Assembly: GCA_964520325.1 (NCBI GenBank)
Contig: CAZFOB010000004.1
Span: forward strand, 1-64,000
Direction: 5' to 3'
From: CAZFOB01 sp964520325
Lineage (GTDB): Bacteria > Actinomycetota > JAICYB01
Length of the DNA: 64,000 nucleotides
The position numbers were made by a program, and so were the translations under genes. Below the pieces are notes generated by a model. The model was not told where the DNA came from. It did no database searches and saw nothing but the letters and a program-made list of their open reading frames with translations. Positions 18,288 through 27,830 of this stretch are shown here, in pieces (the stretch's first letter is position 1; each line of letters begins with the position of its first letter).

Positions 18288-19220
18288 TTGCTCACACTTG
18301 TGAGAGCCACGGTCAGCGAAGAGCAGCAGAGCGAGCGCATTTCTCGATTTGTCGTCGAGCCGCTCGAGCCCGGGTTCGGGTACACGGTCGGCAACGCGAT
18401 GCGGCGTACGCTGCTTTCGTCTGTGCCCGGCGCAGCGATCGCACTCGTGAAGGTCGAGGGCGTCCTCCACGAGTTCACGACGATCCCGGGTGTCACCGAG
18501 GACGTGACCGAACTCGTGCTGAACATCAAGGACGTCGTCGTTCGCATGGAGTCCGAGGAGGGCACGGGCACGCTGCAGCTGCGAGCTCGCGGGCCGAAGG
18601 ACGTTACCGCCGCGGACATCGAAACGCCCACAGGTCTTGAGATCGTTAATTCAGACCAGCACATCGCGACGCTTAACGCAAAGGGACGCCTCGACATGGA
18701 GCTCATCGTCGAGCGCGGCATCGGCTACGAAGTAGCCGACCGCATGAAGCGAAAGGACGTCATCGGGGTGATTCCGATCGACGCGATCTTCTCGCCGGTT
18801 CGACGAGTGACTTACGTCGTCGAACACACACGCGTTGAGCAGATGACGAACTACGACCGGCTCGTTCTTGAGGTCGAGACGAACGGTGCCGTTTCGCCGT
18901 CCGAGGCCGTCATGCACGCGGCTCGTCGGCTTGGTGAGCTCATGGGTTTGTTCCGCGAGCTGATCGAGGGTCCGGCCCCCACAGAGACGGAAGTGCCCGC
19001 CGAGGCCGCACCCGCCTACGCCTCTGAACCGGTCGAAAAGCTCGACCTCACCGTGCGCTCGCTGAACTGCCTCAAGCGTGAGGGTGTGCACACAGTTGGG
19101 GATCTGCTGAACTACTCACTCGAAGACCTGATGGACATCCGCAACTTCGGTGAGAAGTCGGTCATCGAGGTCAAGGACAAGATCGAGGCTATGGGTCTCG
19201 GTCTTAAGGCGAAAGATTAA
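18288..19220 (+). CDS. rpoA: DNA-directed RNA polymerase subunit alpha
   Basis: 310 residues, typical of Gram-positive alpha. N-terminal assembly domain includes GFGYTVGNAMRRTLLSS; the C-terminal domain (about residues 243-305) has the VRSLNCLKREGVHTVGDL and NFGEKSVIEVKDKI helices that bind UP elements and activators. TTG at 18288 is chosen because GAGAGGAG lies 6 bases upstream. rplQ follows, the usual order. Confidence 0.97.
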   Translation: MLTLVRATVSEEQQSERISRFVVEPLEPGFGYTVGNAMRRTLLSSVPGAAIALVKVEGVLHEFTTIPGVTEDVTELVLNIKDVVVRMESEEGTGTLQLRARGPKDVTAADIETPTGLEIVNSDQHIATLNAKGRLDMELIVERGIGYEVADRMKRKDVIGVIPIDAIFSPVRRVTYVVEHTRVEQMTNYDRLVLEVETNGAVSPSEAVMHAARRLGELMGLFRELIEGPAPTETEVPAEAAPAYASEPVEKLDLTVRSLNCLKREGVHTVGDLLNYSLEDLMDIRNFGEKSVIEVKDKIEAMGLGLKAKD

Positions 19221-19273
19221 CGCCGACGGGCGGCGCACCTCGTGCGACGCCCAGCGAAAGGGATGAGACGGAA

Positions 19274-19867
19274 ATGGCACGGCCGACACGTGGACCACGA
19301 CTCGGAGCAGGACCGGCGCATGAGAAGGCGATCTTGCGCGGGCTTTCGCGTTCGCTGATCCTCCATGGCCGGATCGTCACGACCGAAGTGAAGGCGAAGC
19401 GAGTCAGACCGTTCGTCGAGAAGCTCATCACCAAAGCGCGCAAGGGCGGCCTGCATAACCGACGCCTCGTGCTGTCGGATCTGCAGGACCGCAAGGTGGT
19501 GCACCGGCTCTTCGCCGACGTGGCGCCGAAAACGGGTGACCGACCAGGTGGCTACACCCGGATACTCAAACTCGGCCCCCGTCGCGGCGACGCCGCGCCG
19601 ATGGCGATCCTCGAGCTGGTCGATGCTCCTACCAAGGCTGTCGTGGTTGAGGAACAGGCGCCCAAGCGAGGTCGCCTGCGCGGACGACGACAGCGGCCCC
19701 GCGCAGGACAACAACCGGACGACCACGAACATCACGACGTCCTTCTAGTCGAAGCCGACGATGCAGTTGATGAACCCGTTGACGATTCCGTTTTCGACGC
19801 GGCCCTCGAAGAGGAGGCTCTCGCGGCGAGCGATCCGGACGCGACCGAGGAGAAGCGACCAGAGTGA
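19274..19867 (+). CDS. rplQ: 50S ribosomal protein L17 with acidic C-terminal tail
   Basis: 197 residues against about 120-130. The L17 core (LGAGPAHEKAILRGLSRSLI and RVRPFVEKLITKARKG) is followed from about residue 125 by a basic patch and then a highly acidic stretch rich in Asp and Glu. L17 lies at the base of the 50S subunit near the tunnel exit. The stop overlaps the GTG of truA. Confidence 0.96.
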   Translation: MARPTRGPRLGAGPAHEKAILRGLSRSLILHGRIVTTEVKAKRVRPFVEKLITKARKGGLHNRRLVLSDLQDRKVVHRLFADVAPKTGDRPGGYTRILKLGPRRGDAAPMAILELVDAPTKAVVVEEQAPKRGRLRGRRQRPRAGQQPDDHEHHDVLLVEADDAVDEPVDDSVFDAALEEEALAASDPDATEEKRPE

Positions 19868-20715
19868 GCAACGCCCCGACGACTCCGCTTCGCCTCCTCA
19901 TCGCCTACGACGGCACGAAGTTCTCCGGCTACCAGGTGCAGCCCACCGAGCGCACCATTCAAGGCACGCTCGAGGACGCTTTGTCGCAGCTGGCGAAATC
20001 GCCCGTTCGGATCCGAGGCGCCGGTCGCACGGATGCCGGCGTGCATGCGCTGGGACAGGTGGCCTCTCTGGAGATCGAGGGTCTGGGCGCGGAGGGCTCG
20101 AGCGCTCTGCACCCAGATGTGATCATGAGCGCGATGCCGTCTCTTCTGCCGTCCGACCTCGCTGTCGTTGACGCTCAGCTCGGACCTGCAGGTTTCGACG
20201 CGCGTGCCTCGGCGCAGTGGCGCAGTTACGTGTACCTCATCTGGAATGCCGAAGCACCGAATCCCCTCTACGACCGGTTCGCGCTTTGGACGAAAGCCCG
20301 TGTCGATCACATCCTGCTTGCCGAAGCGATGCGCACCGTGGTGGGCACCCATGATTTCTCGTCATTCGCTCGGGTTCGTCCCGACCAGAACCCGATGCGG
20401 CGCGTGGTCGAGTCGACTGCGGTCGCCGACGGTCCGTTCGTCCGGATCCGCGTGACGGGCGAGTCGTTCCTGCACAACATGGTTCGAAGCATCGTTGGGA
20501 GTGGGCTCGAGGTTGCGGCGGGACGCAAACCGCTCTCGTTCATGCGAGAGGCGCTGATCGCGCGTGACCGCGCTGCCGCCGGGCCCGTTGCTCCGGCCCA
20601 CGGACTGGCGCTCGTCGACGTCGGTTACAAGGACGCCGACTGGCCGCGCCGCCAGCCCAACCCGTGGCCGTGGTCTGATCGCGTGATCCCGCAGAGCGAG
20701 CGGGGGGTTGCATGA
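19864..20715 (+). CDS. truA: tRNA pseudouridine(38-40) synthase
   Basis: 283 residues. Makes pseudouridine in the anticodon stem-loop at positions 38-40. Catalytic Asp is in the RTDAGVHALGQVA motif (about residues 56-68); the MVRSIVGSGLEVAAGRK block is also typical. GTG start overlaps the rplQ stop and the stop overlaps the rplM start, so it is embedded in the ribosomal operon, as in other Gram-positive bacteria. Confidence 0.96.
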   Translation: MSNAPTTPLRLLIAYDGTKFSGYQVQPTERTIQGTLEDALSQLAKSPVRIRGAGRTDAGVHALGQVASLEIEGLGAEGSSALHPDVIMSAMPSLLPSDLAVVDAQLGPAGFDARASAQWRSYVYLIWNAEAPNPLYDRFALWTKARVDHILLAEAMRTVVGTHDFSSFARVRPDQNPMRRVVESTAVADGPFVRIRVTGESFLHNMVRSIVGSGLEVAAGRKPLSFMREALIARDRAAAGPVAPAHGLALVDVGYKDADWPRRQPNPWPWSDRVIPQSERGVA

Positions 20716-21314
20716 ACGATCAGAAGACGTACTCAGCCAAGTCCGGCGAGATCGACCGCAAGTGGTTCGTCGTTGACGCCGAAGAGCAGATCCTCGGCCG
20801 CCTCGCCACGCGCGTCGCCTCCGTCATTCGCGGCAAGCACAAGCCGGTCTTCACGCTGCATGCCGACGTCGGTGACTTCGTCGTCGTGATCAACGCCGCG
20901 AAGGTGAAGCTGACCGGCAACAAGCTGGACAAGAAGCAATTCCGGCGCCACACGGGTTACCCCGGAGGCCTCGTCGAGATCCCGTACCGGAGGCTGCTCG
21001 AAACCCATCCCGAACGAGCGATCCAGTCCGCGGTGTTCGGGATGCTCCCGAAGGGTCGTCTCGGCCGCCAGCTACGCGGAAAGCTCAAGGTCTACGCGGG
21101 TCCCTCGCACCCACACGAGTCGCAGAAGCCGGAAGTGCTCGGCGTCGACGGGCCGATCCCGGTCTACGTTGACCCCCCACCCCCGATGAAGCCTCGCAAG
21201 CCGAAGGTGAAGAAGCCTGTGACCGCCAAGCCGTCGGCTCAACCGGCCGCCGCGAAGAAGAAAGCGGCGGCGCGCAAGGCAAAGCCGACCGCACGCAAAG
21301 CCAAGGAGAGCTAG
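20712..21314 (+). CDS. rplM: 50S ribosomal protein L13 with basic C-terminal tail
   Basis: 200 residues; the L13 core is about 145. DRKWFVVDAEEQILGRLAT at the start and GMLPKGRLGRQL near residue 115 are characteristic. The last about 50 residues are Lys/Ala/Pro-rich. L13 is an early 50S assembly protein. It overlaps truA by 4 bases and is followed 2 bases later by rpsI. Confidence 0.97.
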   Translation: MNDQKTYSAKSGEIDRKWFVVDAEEQILGRLATRVASVIRGKHKPVFTLHADVGDFVVVINAAKVKLTGNKLDKKQFRRHTGYPGGLVEIPYRRLLETHPERAIQSAVFGMLPKGRLGRQLRGKLKVYAGPSHPHESQKPEVLGVDGPIPVYVDPPPPMKPRKPKVKKPVTAKPSAQPAAAKKKAAARKAKPTARKAKES

Positions 21315-21316
21315 GA

Positions 21317-21712
21317 GTGCCAGAACAGACGCTTGCCAGAGGAACCGGTCGCCGCAAGCGTGCGATCGCGCGGGTACGCCTGCTTCCCGGTGACGGGACG
21401 ATCATCGTCAACAACCGCCCGCTCGATGTGCACATCACCTCGCTGGTGCAACGTGTGCGCATCGTCGACCCGCTGCGTGTCTCCGGCGTCCAGTCGAGCT
21501 ACAACGTCGAGGCCCGGGTGCACGGCGGCGGACCGACCGGACAGGCCGGCGCGCTGCGCCTCGGCATCGCCCGAGCGCTCATCCAGATCGACCCCACGTT
21601 CAGGCCTCCGCTGAAGAAGGCGGGCCTTCTTACGCGTGATCCGCGCAAGAAGGAACGGAAGAAGTACGGCCTGCGCAAGGCCCGCAAGCGCCCCCAGTAC
21701 TCGAAGCGGTAG
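21317..21712 (+). CDS. rpsI: 30S ribosomal protein S9
   Basis: 131 residues with GTG start. Shows GTGRRKRAIARVRL at the N-terminus and the invariant C-terminal KKAGLLTRDPRKKERKKYG...KRPQYSKR whose last Arg reaches the P-site tRNA. Forms the usual rplM-rpsI pair. Confidence 0.98.
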   Translation: MPEQTLARGTGRRKRAIARVRLLPGDGTIIVNNRPLDVHITSLVQRVRIVDPLRVSGVQSSYNVEARVHGGGPTGQAGALRLGIARALIQIDPTFRPPLKKAGLLTRDPRKKERKKYGLRKARKRPQYSKR

Positions 21713-21721
21713 TAACGACGG

Positions 21722-23014
21722 ATGGCGAACCGCTACGACGCGGTCGTCGTCGGCGCAGGACCGGGTGGCGCAGCGACCGCCGCGCATCTCGCACATGGTG
21801 GCGCGCGTGTTCTCTTGCTCGATCGCGCTGAGTTTCCGCGTGACAAGGCGTGCGGTGGTGGTCTGACGCCCCGGGGGGTTGCGGCGATCGATCGGCTCGG
21901 TGTCACGCTCAGCCGATCCGAAGCGTTATCGGTCGGCGGCTTGGAGATGTCAGGCTACGGACGCTCGCTCACCTCGCCCTTTCCGACGACACCAGCGTGG
22001 CCGTCGCACGGGCTCGTCGCACGCCGTTCCGTGCTCGACAACAAGATCGTCGAAGCTGCCGTTGCGGCAGGGGCCGAGCTGCGCACGCGTGCCCGCGTCG
22101 TCGGTCCGCTCTTCACCGACGGTGCGTGTCGCGGCGTTCGCATCACGTCGAACGCGGGGGGGTCCGGGGGGTCTGTTCCCGGACGGAGCGACGAGGACGT
22201 GGAAGCTCCCTGGACCGTTGCGGCTGATGGTGCTACCTCGGCGACTGCGCGCGCTGCCGGTCTTGCGCCGCACACGACAGGCCCGTCCGGCGGAGGCTTC
22301 TGGTACACGGCGCTCCGCGGATTCTTCGGTCCGGTGCAACCGCGCTTCGGCGACGACGGCAAGCCGATGCTCGAGTTCTATCCGTTGCGTACAGCGTCGG
22401 GACGATGGCTGCCGGCGTACGGCTGGGTGTTCCCGCTCCCCGACGGCACGGCGAACGTCGGTGTTGACATACCACACACACCGAAGCTTGATGCCTGTCC
22501 CAATCTACGTCCGGCGTATGCGGCGTTCGTGGAGCGGTTACGTCGCGAGCGCCCGGGTTTTGCGGATGCGCAAGAAGAAGCCTCGCCGCAGGGCGCGTTG
22601 TTGCCGGAAGCGATGGCCGGGTTCAAGGCGGCGACGTCGGGCCTGCTCGCCGTGGGGGATGCGGCCGGATTGATCACACCGTATTCGGGCGAGGGGATCC
22701 TGTACGCACTGGAGTCGGCCGAGCTCGCCGCGCGCGCGATCCTGACCGACCAGTCGTCCACGGACGTCGTCCGAAGCTACGCAAAGGCGATCCGGGACGG
22801 GTACGGGTTCCAGCTTGCATCGGCTCTGCGGATCATGAAGGCGATGCGTAAAGCGCCGCTCGCGGCCGTGGCGGCAGCTGTCGGGTTCCGATCACCGAGA
22901 GCGCTGCGGGCCGGAGTGCGGATCATGGCGTATCTCATCGAAGACGCGCCGTCCGATTCGACGGTCAGCAACGGCTACCGCGTCGGGCGCCGGGCGTGGG
23001 ACAGGCTTTCGTAG
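21722..23014 (+). CDS. Geranylgeranyl reductase family FAD-dependent oxidoreductase
   Basis: 430 residues. N-terminal FAD-binding Rossmann motif VVVGAGPGGAATAAHLA (about residues 8-24) and the CGGGLTPRG motif are typical of the geranylgeranyl reductase/digeranylgeranylglycerophospholipid reductase family; VGDAAGLITPYSGEGI is the second FAD motif. Members saturate isoprenoid chains; in Actinomycetota a related enzyme reduces menaquinone side chains. It lies 9 bases after rpsI and 39 before glmM, so it is probably cotranscribed with ribosomal genes. The precise substrate is not visible. Confidence 0.85.
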   Translation: MANRYDAVVVGAGPGGAATAAHLAHGGARVLLLDRAEFPRDKACGGGLTPRGVAAIDRLGVTLSRSEALSVGGLEMSGYGRSLTSPFPTTPAWPSHGLVARRSVLDNKIVEAAVAAGAELRTRARVVGPLFTDGACRGVRITSNAGGSGGSVPGRSDEDVEAPWTVAADGATSATARAAGLAPHTTGPSGGGFWYTALRGFFGPVQPRFGDDGKPMLEFYPLRTASGRWLPAYGWVFPLPDGTANVGVDIPHTPKLDACPNLRPAYAAFVERLRRERPGFADAQEEASPQGALLPEAMAGFKAATSGLLAVGDAAGLITPYSGEGILYALESAELAARAILTDQSSTDVVRSYAKAIRDGYGFQLASALRIMKAMRKAPLAAVAAAVGFRSPRALRAGVRIMAYLIEDAPSDSTVSNGYRVGRRAWDRLS

Positions 23015-23053
23015 CTCGCTTCGAGGGCCTGTGGGACACTGAGTCTCCTCTCG

Positions 23054-24391
23054 ATGCGCACACTCTTTGGAACCGACGGCATCCGTGGCGATGCGCAGAC
23101 CCATCTGAGCTCAGACCTCGTCCGCGAGGTCGGGCGCGCTGTGGCGCGCTGGTCGAGGCCGGGGGCGCGCCGTTCCGAGGCGGGGGCGCGCATCGTCCTT
23201 GGACGCGACACGCGTCTCTCCGGCCCCGCGCTTGAACACGCATTCATCGAGGGAGCCTGCGCGGCCGGCGCCGACGTCCTCACCGCTGGGGTCCTTCCCA
23301 CGCCGGGCGTTGCCTACCTGATGAATCTGCTTTCCTGCGACGTCGGCATCGTCATCTCGGCGTCGCACAACCCGCCTGCCGACAATGGGATCAAGGTCTT
23401 CGGCCCCGGTGGATGGAAGCTTTCGAACTCCGACGAAGCCGCGATCGAGGCGCTGGTGGGCACCCCGGGAACAACAGGAGGAGCCGGCGCAGCGAGTGAA
23501 CTTCCTGAAGCCGTCGAGGCGTACATCACACATCTCGACTCGGTCGCCGTGCACGATCTGCGGGGCCTGAGCGTCGTGGCCGACTGCGGCAACGGTGCAG
23601 CCTCACCGGTGGCTCCTGAAGCACTGAAACGTATCGGTGTCGACGTAACGGCGATCAATGCGTCGCTCGACGGGTCGTTGATCAACGACGGATGCGGAGC
23701 GCTCTACCCAGAGGTCGTGGCCGTTGCGGCGAAGCACCAAGGAGCTATCGGTCTCACCTTTGACGGCGATGCCGATCGCGTCCTGCTCGCCGACGAGGAG
23801 GGATGTCTGGTCGATGGCGACGCAATCCTCGCTGTCCTCGCGCAGGCACTTCGCGAGCAAGGACTTCTGCGCAATGATGCGATCGTTGCCACCGTGATGG
23901 CGAACCAAGCGTTGCGTCGCTGGTGTGAAGCTGAAGGTGTGAAGCTGATCGAGACCGCAGTGGGGGACCGACACGTCCTCGTGGCGATGCGCGAGCACGA
24001 TCTGATCCTCGGCGGTGAGCAGTCCGGGCACATCATCAGGCTCGATCGCGCGACCACCGGTGACGGGATCCTGGCTGCGATCGGTGTCCTCGACGCCGTG
24101 GCTGCGTCGGGCAAGCGACTCGCGGAGCTCGTTCCGTTCCGGCCGTTCCCCCAGGTGCTCGTGAATGTGAAGACCACGCAGCACGACCAGATCGAGCGCA
24201 ACGCGATGGTGCGCAGTGCGATCGCGAAGGCCGAGAAGTGTTTGGGGACGGACGGACGCGTTCTCGTGCGCGCATCGGGGACGGAGCCGCTCGTGCGCGT
24301 GATGGTGGAGGCATCCGAGAAGTCGCTGGCGGTCGAGATAGCCGATCAGGTGGCCGATATCGTTTGCTCGGCTCTCGACGGGGCGAGGTAG
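23054..24391 (+). CDS. glmM: Phosphoglucosamine mutase
   Basis: 445 residues, full length. Converts glucosamine-6-phosphate to glucosamine-1-phosphate for UDP-GlcNAc and cell wall synthesis. N-terminal FGTDGIRG, active-site Ser in VISASHNPPADNGIK (about residue 102), metal-binding TFDGDADRVLLAD and the sugar-binding GGEQSGHII are present, with the C-terminal RASGTEPLVRVMVE phosphate loop. Adjacent to glmS, the preceding enzyme in the pathway. Confidence 0.97.
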   Translation: MRTLFGTDGIRGDAQTHLSSDLVREVGRAVARWSRPGARRSEAGARIVLGRDTRLSGPALEHAFIEGACAAGADVLTAGVLPTPGVAYLMNLLSCDVGIVISASHNPPADNGIKVFGPGGWKLSNSDEAAIEALVGTPGTTGGAGAASELPEAVEAYITHLDSVAVHDLRGLSVVADCGNGAASPVAPEALKRIGVDVTAINASLDGSLINDGCGALYPEVVAVAAKHQGAIGLTFDGDADRVLLADEEGCLVDGDAILAVLAQALREQGLLRNDAIVATVMANQALRRWCEAEGVKLIETAVGDRHVLVAMREHDLILGGEQSGHIIRLDRATTGDGILAAIGVLDAVAASGKRLAELVPFRPFPQVLVNVKTTQHDQIERNAMVRSAIAKAEKCLGTDGRVLVRASGTEPLVRVMVEASEKSLAVEIADQVADIVCSALDGAR

Positions 24392-24395
24392 AGAG

Positions 24396-27300
24396 ATGTG
24401 CGGCATCGTCGGCGTCATCCAGGGCGAACAGACGTGGGAGCCCGTCGACCTTGACGGACTGAAGGGTGCGCTCGAGAAGGCGCTTCTGACGATGCCCACG
24501 TCGATCGCCGAGCAGGGTCTGGCTACGGTGCTGAACCGCTGCGCCACCCTCGTCGAGATCGCGACGCAGGGCATGCGCGGAGTGCGCGGGGTGTTGTCCA
24601 TCGCGCACCGCCCGGACGATCTCCCGGTCTTCGAGCAACTGCTCGACGACATCTGGGCGAGGACGCACGCGCTCGAGGAATCGCTCGACGAAGGCGAAGT
24701 TCCAGTGGATGCGATCGAGGACGTCAACGCCGGCATCGTCGCTCTCAAGGATGCGGTGTGGAAGGTCAGGCGCGACTCGCTTCGTACGGCCTCAGTCGCG
24801 CTCGATCTCGCCGGAAAGGGCGCCGATCCACACACCGTCGCGTTGTTCGGCCAGATCGAGGTGGCGCTGAGCGCGATCGACCGCCTCGAAGTCCGCGGAC
24901 GGGACTCCGCAGGCATCGCCGTGTTCGTCCGTTCGCACGAGCTCGACCTGGACACACCGTCGGTTCGGTCTTGGCTTTCCGACAGATCGTCCGATCCGTT
25001 GTTCCGCTCCGGTTCGGTCCGCGAGGCGGGCGGCAACCTGTGTTTCGCCTACAAGGCCGCGGCCGAGGTCGGAGAGCTCGGCGACAACACGAGCACGATC
25101 CGAGACGCGCTCAAAAGCGACGCGTTCCTGCACGCAGCCCTCGCGTCGCAGCGCGCTCGTATCGTGGTGCTCGGCCATACCAGGTGGGCGAGTGTCGGGA
25201 TGATCTCGGAGCCCAACGCTCACCCGCTCGCGAGCGACGTTGGCGACGGGTCCGACTCAGCCCCGGGCTTGCCGATGGTGTTCGGCGTTCTCAACGGCGA
25301 TATCGACAACCACGCGGACATCACGGCTGCAGAAGAGCTGAACATCCCGGCAGAGATCACGACGGACACCAAGATCATCCCGATGCTCGTTTCGCGCAGG
25401 CTGCGCGAAGGTGTGAGCCCGGACGAGGCCTTCCGGAAGACGGTCGTGTCCTTCGAGGGATCTGTCGCCATCGCCGCCGTTTGTCTCGACTACCCGGACC
25501 GGCTGTTCCTCGCACTGCGTGGCAGCGGACAAGCACTGTACGTGGGACTGTCCGAAGGCGGGTACCTGGTGGCCAGCGAGCCGTACGGCTTCGTCGAGCA
25601 GGCCGACTCGTATCTGCGGATGGACGGCGACCGGGCTGAGATCCTCGTGCTCGAGCAACCGCGTTCGCAACCCGTCGACGGGATCACGCGCACCGGTTAC
25701 GACGGCTCCGAGATTCCGGTCACGAGCGAGGATCTACGCACGGCGGAGATCACGACCCGCGACGTGGACCGCGGCACCTACCCGCACTTCCTGTTGAAGG
25801 AGCTGCATCAGGCTCCGCGCTCGTTCCGGCAGACACTGCGCGGACGCCTGCTCGACGAGGACGCCGAGGGGAACGGGATGCGCGTTGTGCTCGGCTCCGA
25901 TGTGCTCTCCGAGGAGGTAAGTGCGCAGCTGGGAGATGGGACGATCCGCCGAGTCGTGGTGATCGGACAGGGCACGGCTGCCATCGCCGGTCAGGCACTT
26001 GCCGCGACGCTGCAGGCGGCGCTCGAGCCCGCACCGATCACAGTCGAAGCCCGCGCAGCGACCGAACTTTCCGGCTTCGGGCTGCGTGAAGACATGTCGG
26101 ACACGCTGGTCATCGCCATCTCGCAATCGGGGACGACCGCCGATACCAACCGGACGGTTGACGTCGCGCGATCGCGCGGAGCGCACGTGATCGCGATCGT
26201 GAACCGACGACAGAGCGACCTCACGGACAGAGCCGACGGCGTGCTGTACACATCCGACGGCAGGGACGTCGAGATGGCGGTTCCGTCCACGAAGGCGTTC
26301 TATGCGCAGGTGGCTGCGGGGTTCCTGCTCTCGGCGGCGATCGCCGATCAGGTGGCCAAGCACGTTGAAGGTGTGGCGGGCGTCGACAAGGCCGCCTTGC
26401 GTGCGCTGCGCGACGTCCCGGCCGCGATGGATCAGGTGCTCGCCCACCGGCCGCAGATCGCGGAGATCGCGCAGCGTCATGTCCCGTTCCGTCGTGACTG
26501 GGCTGTGGTCGGCAACGGCGCGAATCGTATCGCTGCCGAAGAGCTTCGCATCAAGCTCTCCGAGCTCTGCTACAAGTCGATCAGTTCCGACGTGACGGAG
26601 GACAAGAAGCACATCGACCTGTCGGCCGAGCCGTTGATCCTCGTGTGCGCGGTGGGCCTGCTGGGGTCCAACGCCGAGGACGTCGCCAAAGAGATCGTCT
26701 ACTTCCGGGCACACAAGGCGGTCCCGATCGTGATCTGCGGCGAAGGCGAGGGAGACTACGAGGCCGCCCTCGACGTGATCAGAGTGCCGGCATTGCATCC
26801 CGACGTCGCGTTCATCCTCTCGGCGATGGCCGGGCACATCTTCGGTTATGAAGCGGCACTTGTTATCGACGCGTTGGCCGGGCCGCTGCGCGAGGCCCGG
26901 TCGGCCGTCGAGATCGCGACTGAGAGCTCTGCCGAACGTAACGACCCGCTGCGGCTGCTGGACATCGTGCGTCCGTCCCTCGTCCCTCTCGCGACGCGCT
27001 TCGCCGAGCAGCTCCGCGGTGGCAGCTACGACGGTCATCTCGAGCCGTCGAGCGCGGTGCGCCTGGCGTCGCTGTTCCGCTACGCGACCGGTGTGAGCTC
27101 GCTCGACTCGTTCCAGATCGAGTTCGGGAAGATCGGGACCCCGGCCGAGGTCCTCGGCGACCTGATGGAAGCGCTCACGACAGGCATCGACCGGCTCACT
27201 CGCCCGGTCGATGCCATCCGCCACCAGGCGAAGACCGTAACGGTCGGGATCTCGAGGGCCGAGGAGACACTCCTTCAGGTACCGCTCGTTCGCGACGTGC

Positions 27301-27830
27301 TGGCATCGGGCGTGAGCCGCGACCGGATCAGTTACGGGACGCTCCGCGAGCTCGCTGCTCTCGATCCGAGCATCGATCGCGTCACTGGGTACACGCTCTA
27401 CCGCGTCGAAGGCGACCCAGAGCAGGAAGCGACCGTTCGTATCACCGATCGCGGTGGGATCGCGCTCGACATCCCGTCGCGCACCGATCGCGATCCGCGC
27501 CTTCGCGGCACGAAGCACCGTGTCGCCGTCGAGCGCGAAGTTCTCGTCACGCGTGGACACGACGGACGCATCTTGGCCATGGTCCCCGAGGTCAAGGGGG
27601 CAGAGGTCACCGGGATCCTCCTCCTCCACGTGCGGCTGCACGAGTTGCTCCCGGCCGATGTGATGCGCAGCGTCTTGCAGGGTTACCGCGGCCGCTACTC
27701 GGCTCTGCGAGACACGGTCACGGAGTTCGAGCCTGCTTTCCATGACGCTGTGCTCGGCGAGATCCCGGTTGGCGATCTCCTTATCGCGTCGATCCAGGCG
27801 TTGGCCGAGCGCTGGAAGCAGACGTCGTGA
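24396..27830 (+). CDS. glmS: Oversized glutamine-fructose-6-phosphate aminotransferase (GlmS) with insertion and C-terminal extension
   Basis: 1144 residues, almost twice the usual about 610. Makes glucosamine-6-phosphate. Glutaminase domain: catalytic Cys2 in MCGIVG, but the normally adjacent LEYRGYDSAGIA segment comes only at about 164-175, so some 130-150 extra residues are inserted; HTRWAS at 261-266 and NGDIDNH at 300-306 follow. The FLLKELHQAP block is at 465-474. SIS domains carry ISQSGTT (575-581), STKAF (631-635) and AEELRIKLSELCY (714-726). VDAIRHQAKTVTVG (938-951) aligns with the C-terminal VDQPRNLAKSVTVE of standard GlmS, keeping the catalytic Lys; about 90 extra residues precede it and about 193 follow it. 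Gap to glmM is 4 bases. Confidence 0.88.
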   Translation: MCGIVGVIQGEQTWEPVDLDGLKGALEKALLTMPTSIAEQGLATVLNRCATLVEIATQGMRGVRGVLSIAHRPDDLPVFEQLLDDIWARTHALEESLDEGEVPVDAIEDVNAGIVALKDAVWKVRRDSLRTASVALDLAGKGADPHTVALFGQIEVALSAIDRLEVRGRDSAGIAVFVRSHELDLDTPSVRSWLSDRSSDPLFRSGSVREAGGNLCFAYKAAAEVGELGDNTSTIRDALKSDAFLHAALASQRARIVVLGHTRWASVGMISEPNAHPLASDVGDGSDSAPGLPMVFGVLNGDIDNHADITAAEELNIPAEITTDTKIIPMLVSRRLREGVSPDEAFRKTVVSFEGSVAIAAVCLDYPDRLFLALRGSGQALYVGLSEGGYLVASEPYGFVEQADSYLRMDGDRAEILVLEQPRSQPVDGITRTGYDGSEIPVTSEDLRTAEITTRDVDRGTYPHFLLKELHQAPRSFRQTLRGRLLDEDAEGNGMRVVLGSDVLSEEVSAQLGDGTIRRVVVIGQGTAAIAGQALAATLQAALEPAPITVEARAATELSGFGLREDMSDTLVIAISQSGTTADTNRTVDVARSRGAHVIAIVNRRQSDLTDRADGVLYTSDGRDVEMAVPSTKAFYAQVAAGFLLSAAIADQVAKHVEGVAGVDKAALRALRDVPAAMDQVLAHRPQIAEIAQRHVPFRRDWAVVGNGANRIAAEELRIKLSELCYKSISSDVTEDKKHIDLSAEPLILVCAVGLLGSNAEDVAKEIVYFRAHKAVPIVICGEGEGDYEAALDVIRVPALHPDVAFILSAMAGHIFGYEAALVIDALAGPLREARSAVEIATESSAERNDPLRLLDIVRPSLVPLATRFAEQLRGGSYDGHLEPSSAVRLASLFRYATGVSSLDSFQIEFGKIGTPAEVLGDLMEALTTGIDRLTRPVDAIRHQAKTVTVGISRAEETLLQVPLVRDVLASGVSRDRISYGTLRELAALDPSIDRVTGYTLYRVEGDPEQEATVRITDRGGIALDIPSRTDRDPRLRGTKHRVAVEREVLVTRGHDGRILAMVPEVKGAEVTGILLLHVRLHELLPADVMRSVLQGYRGRYSALRDTVTEFEPAFHDAVLGEIPVGDLLIASIQALAERWKQTS

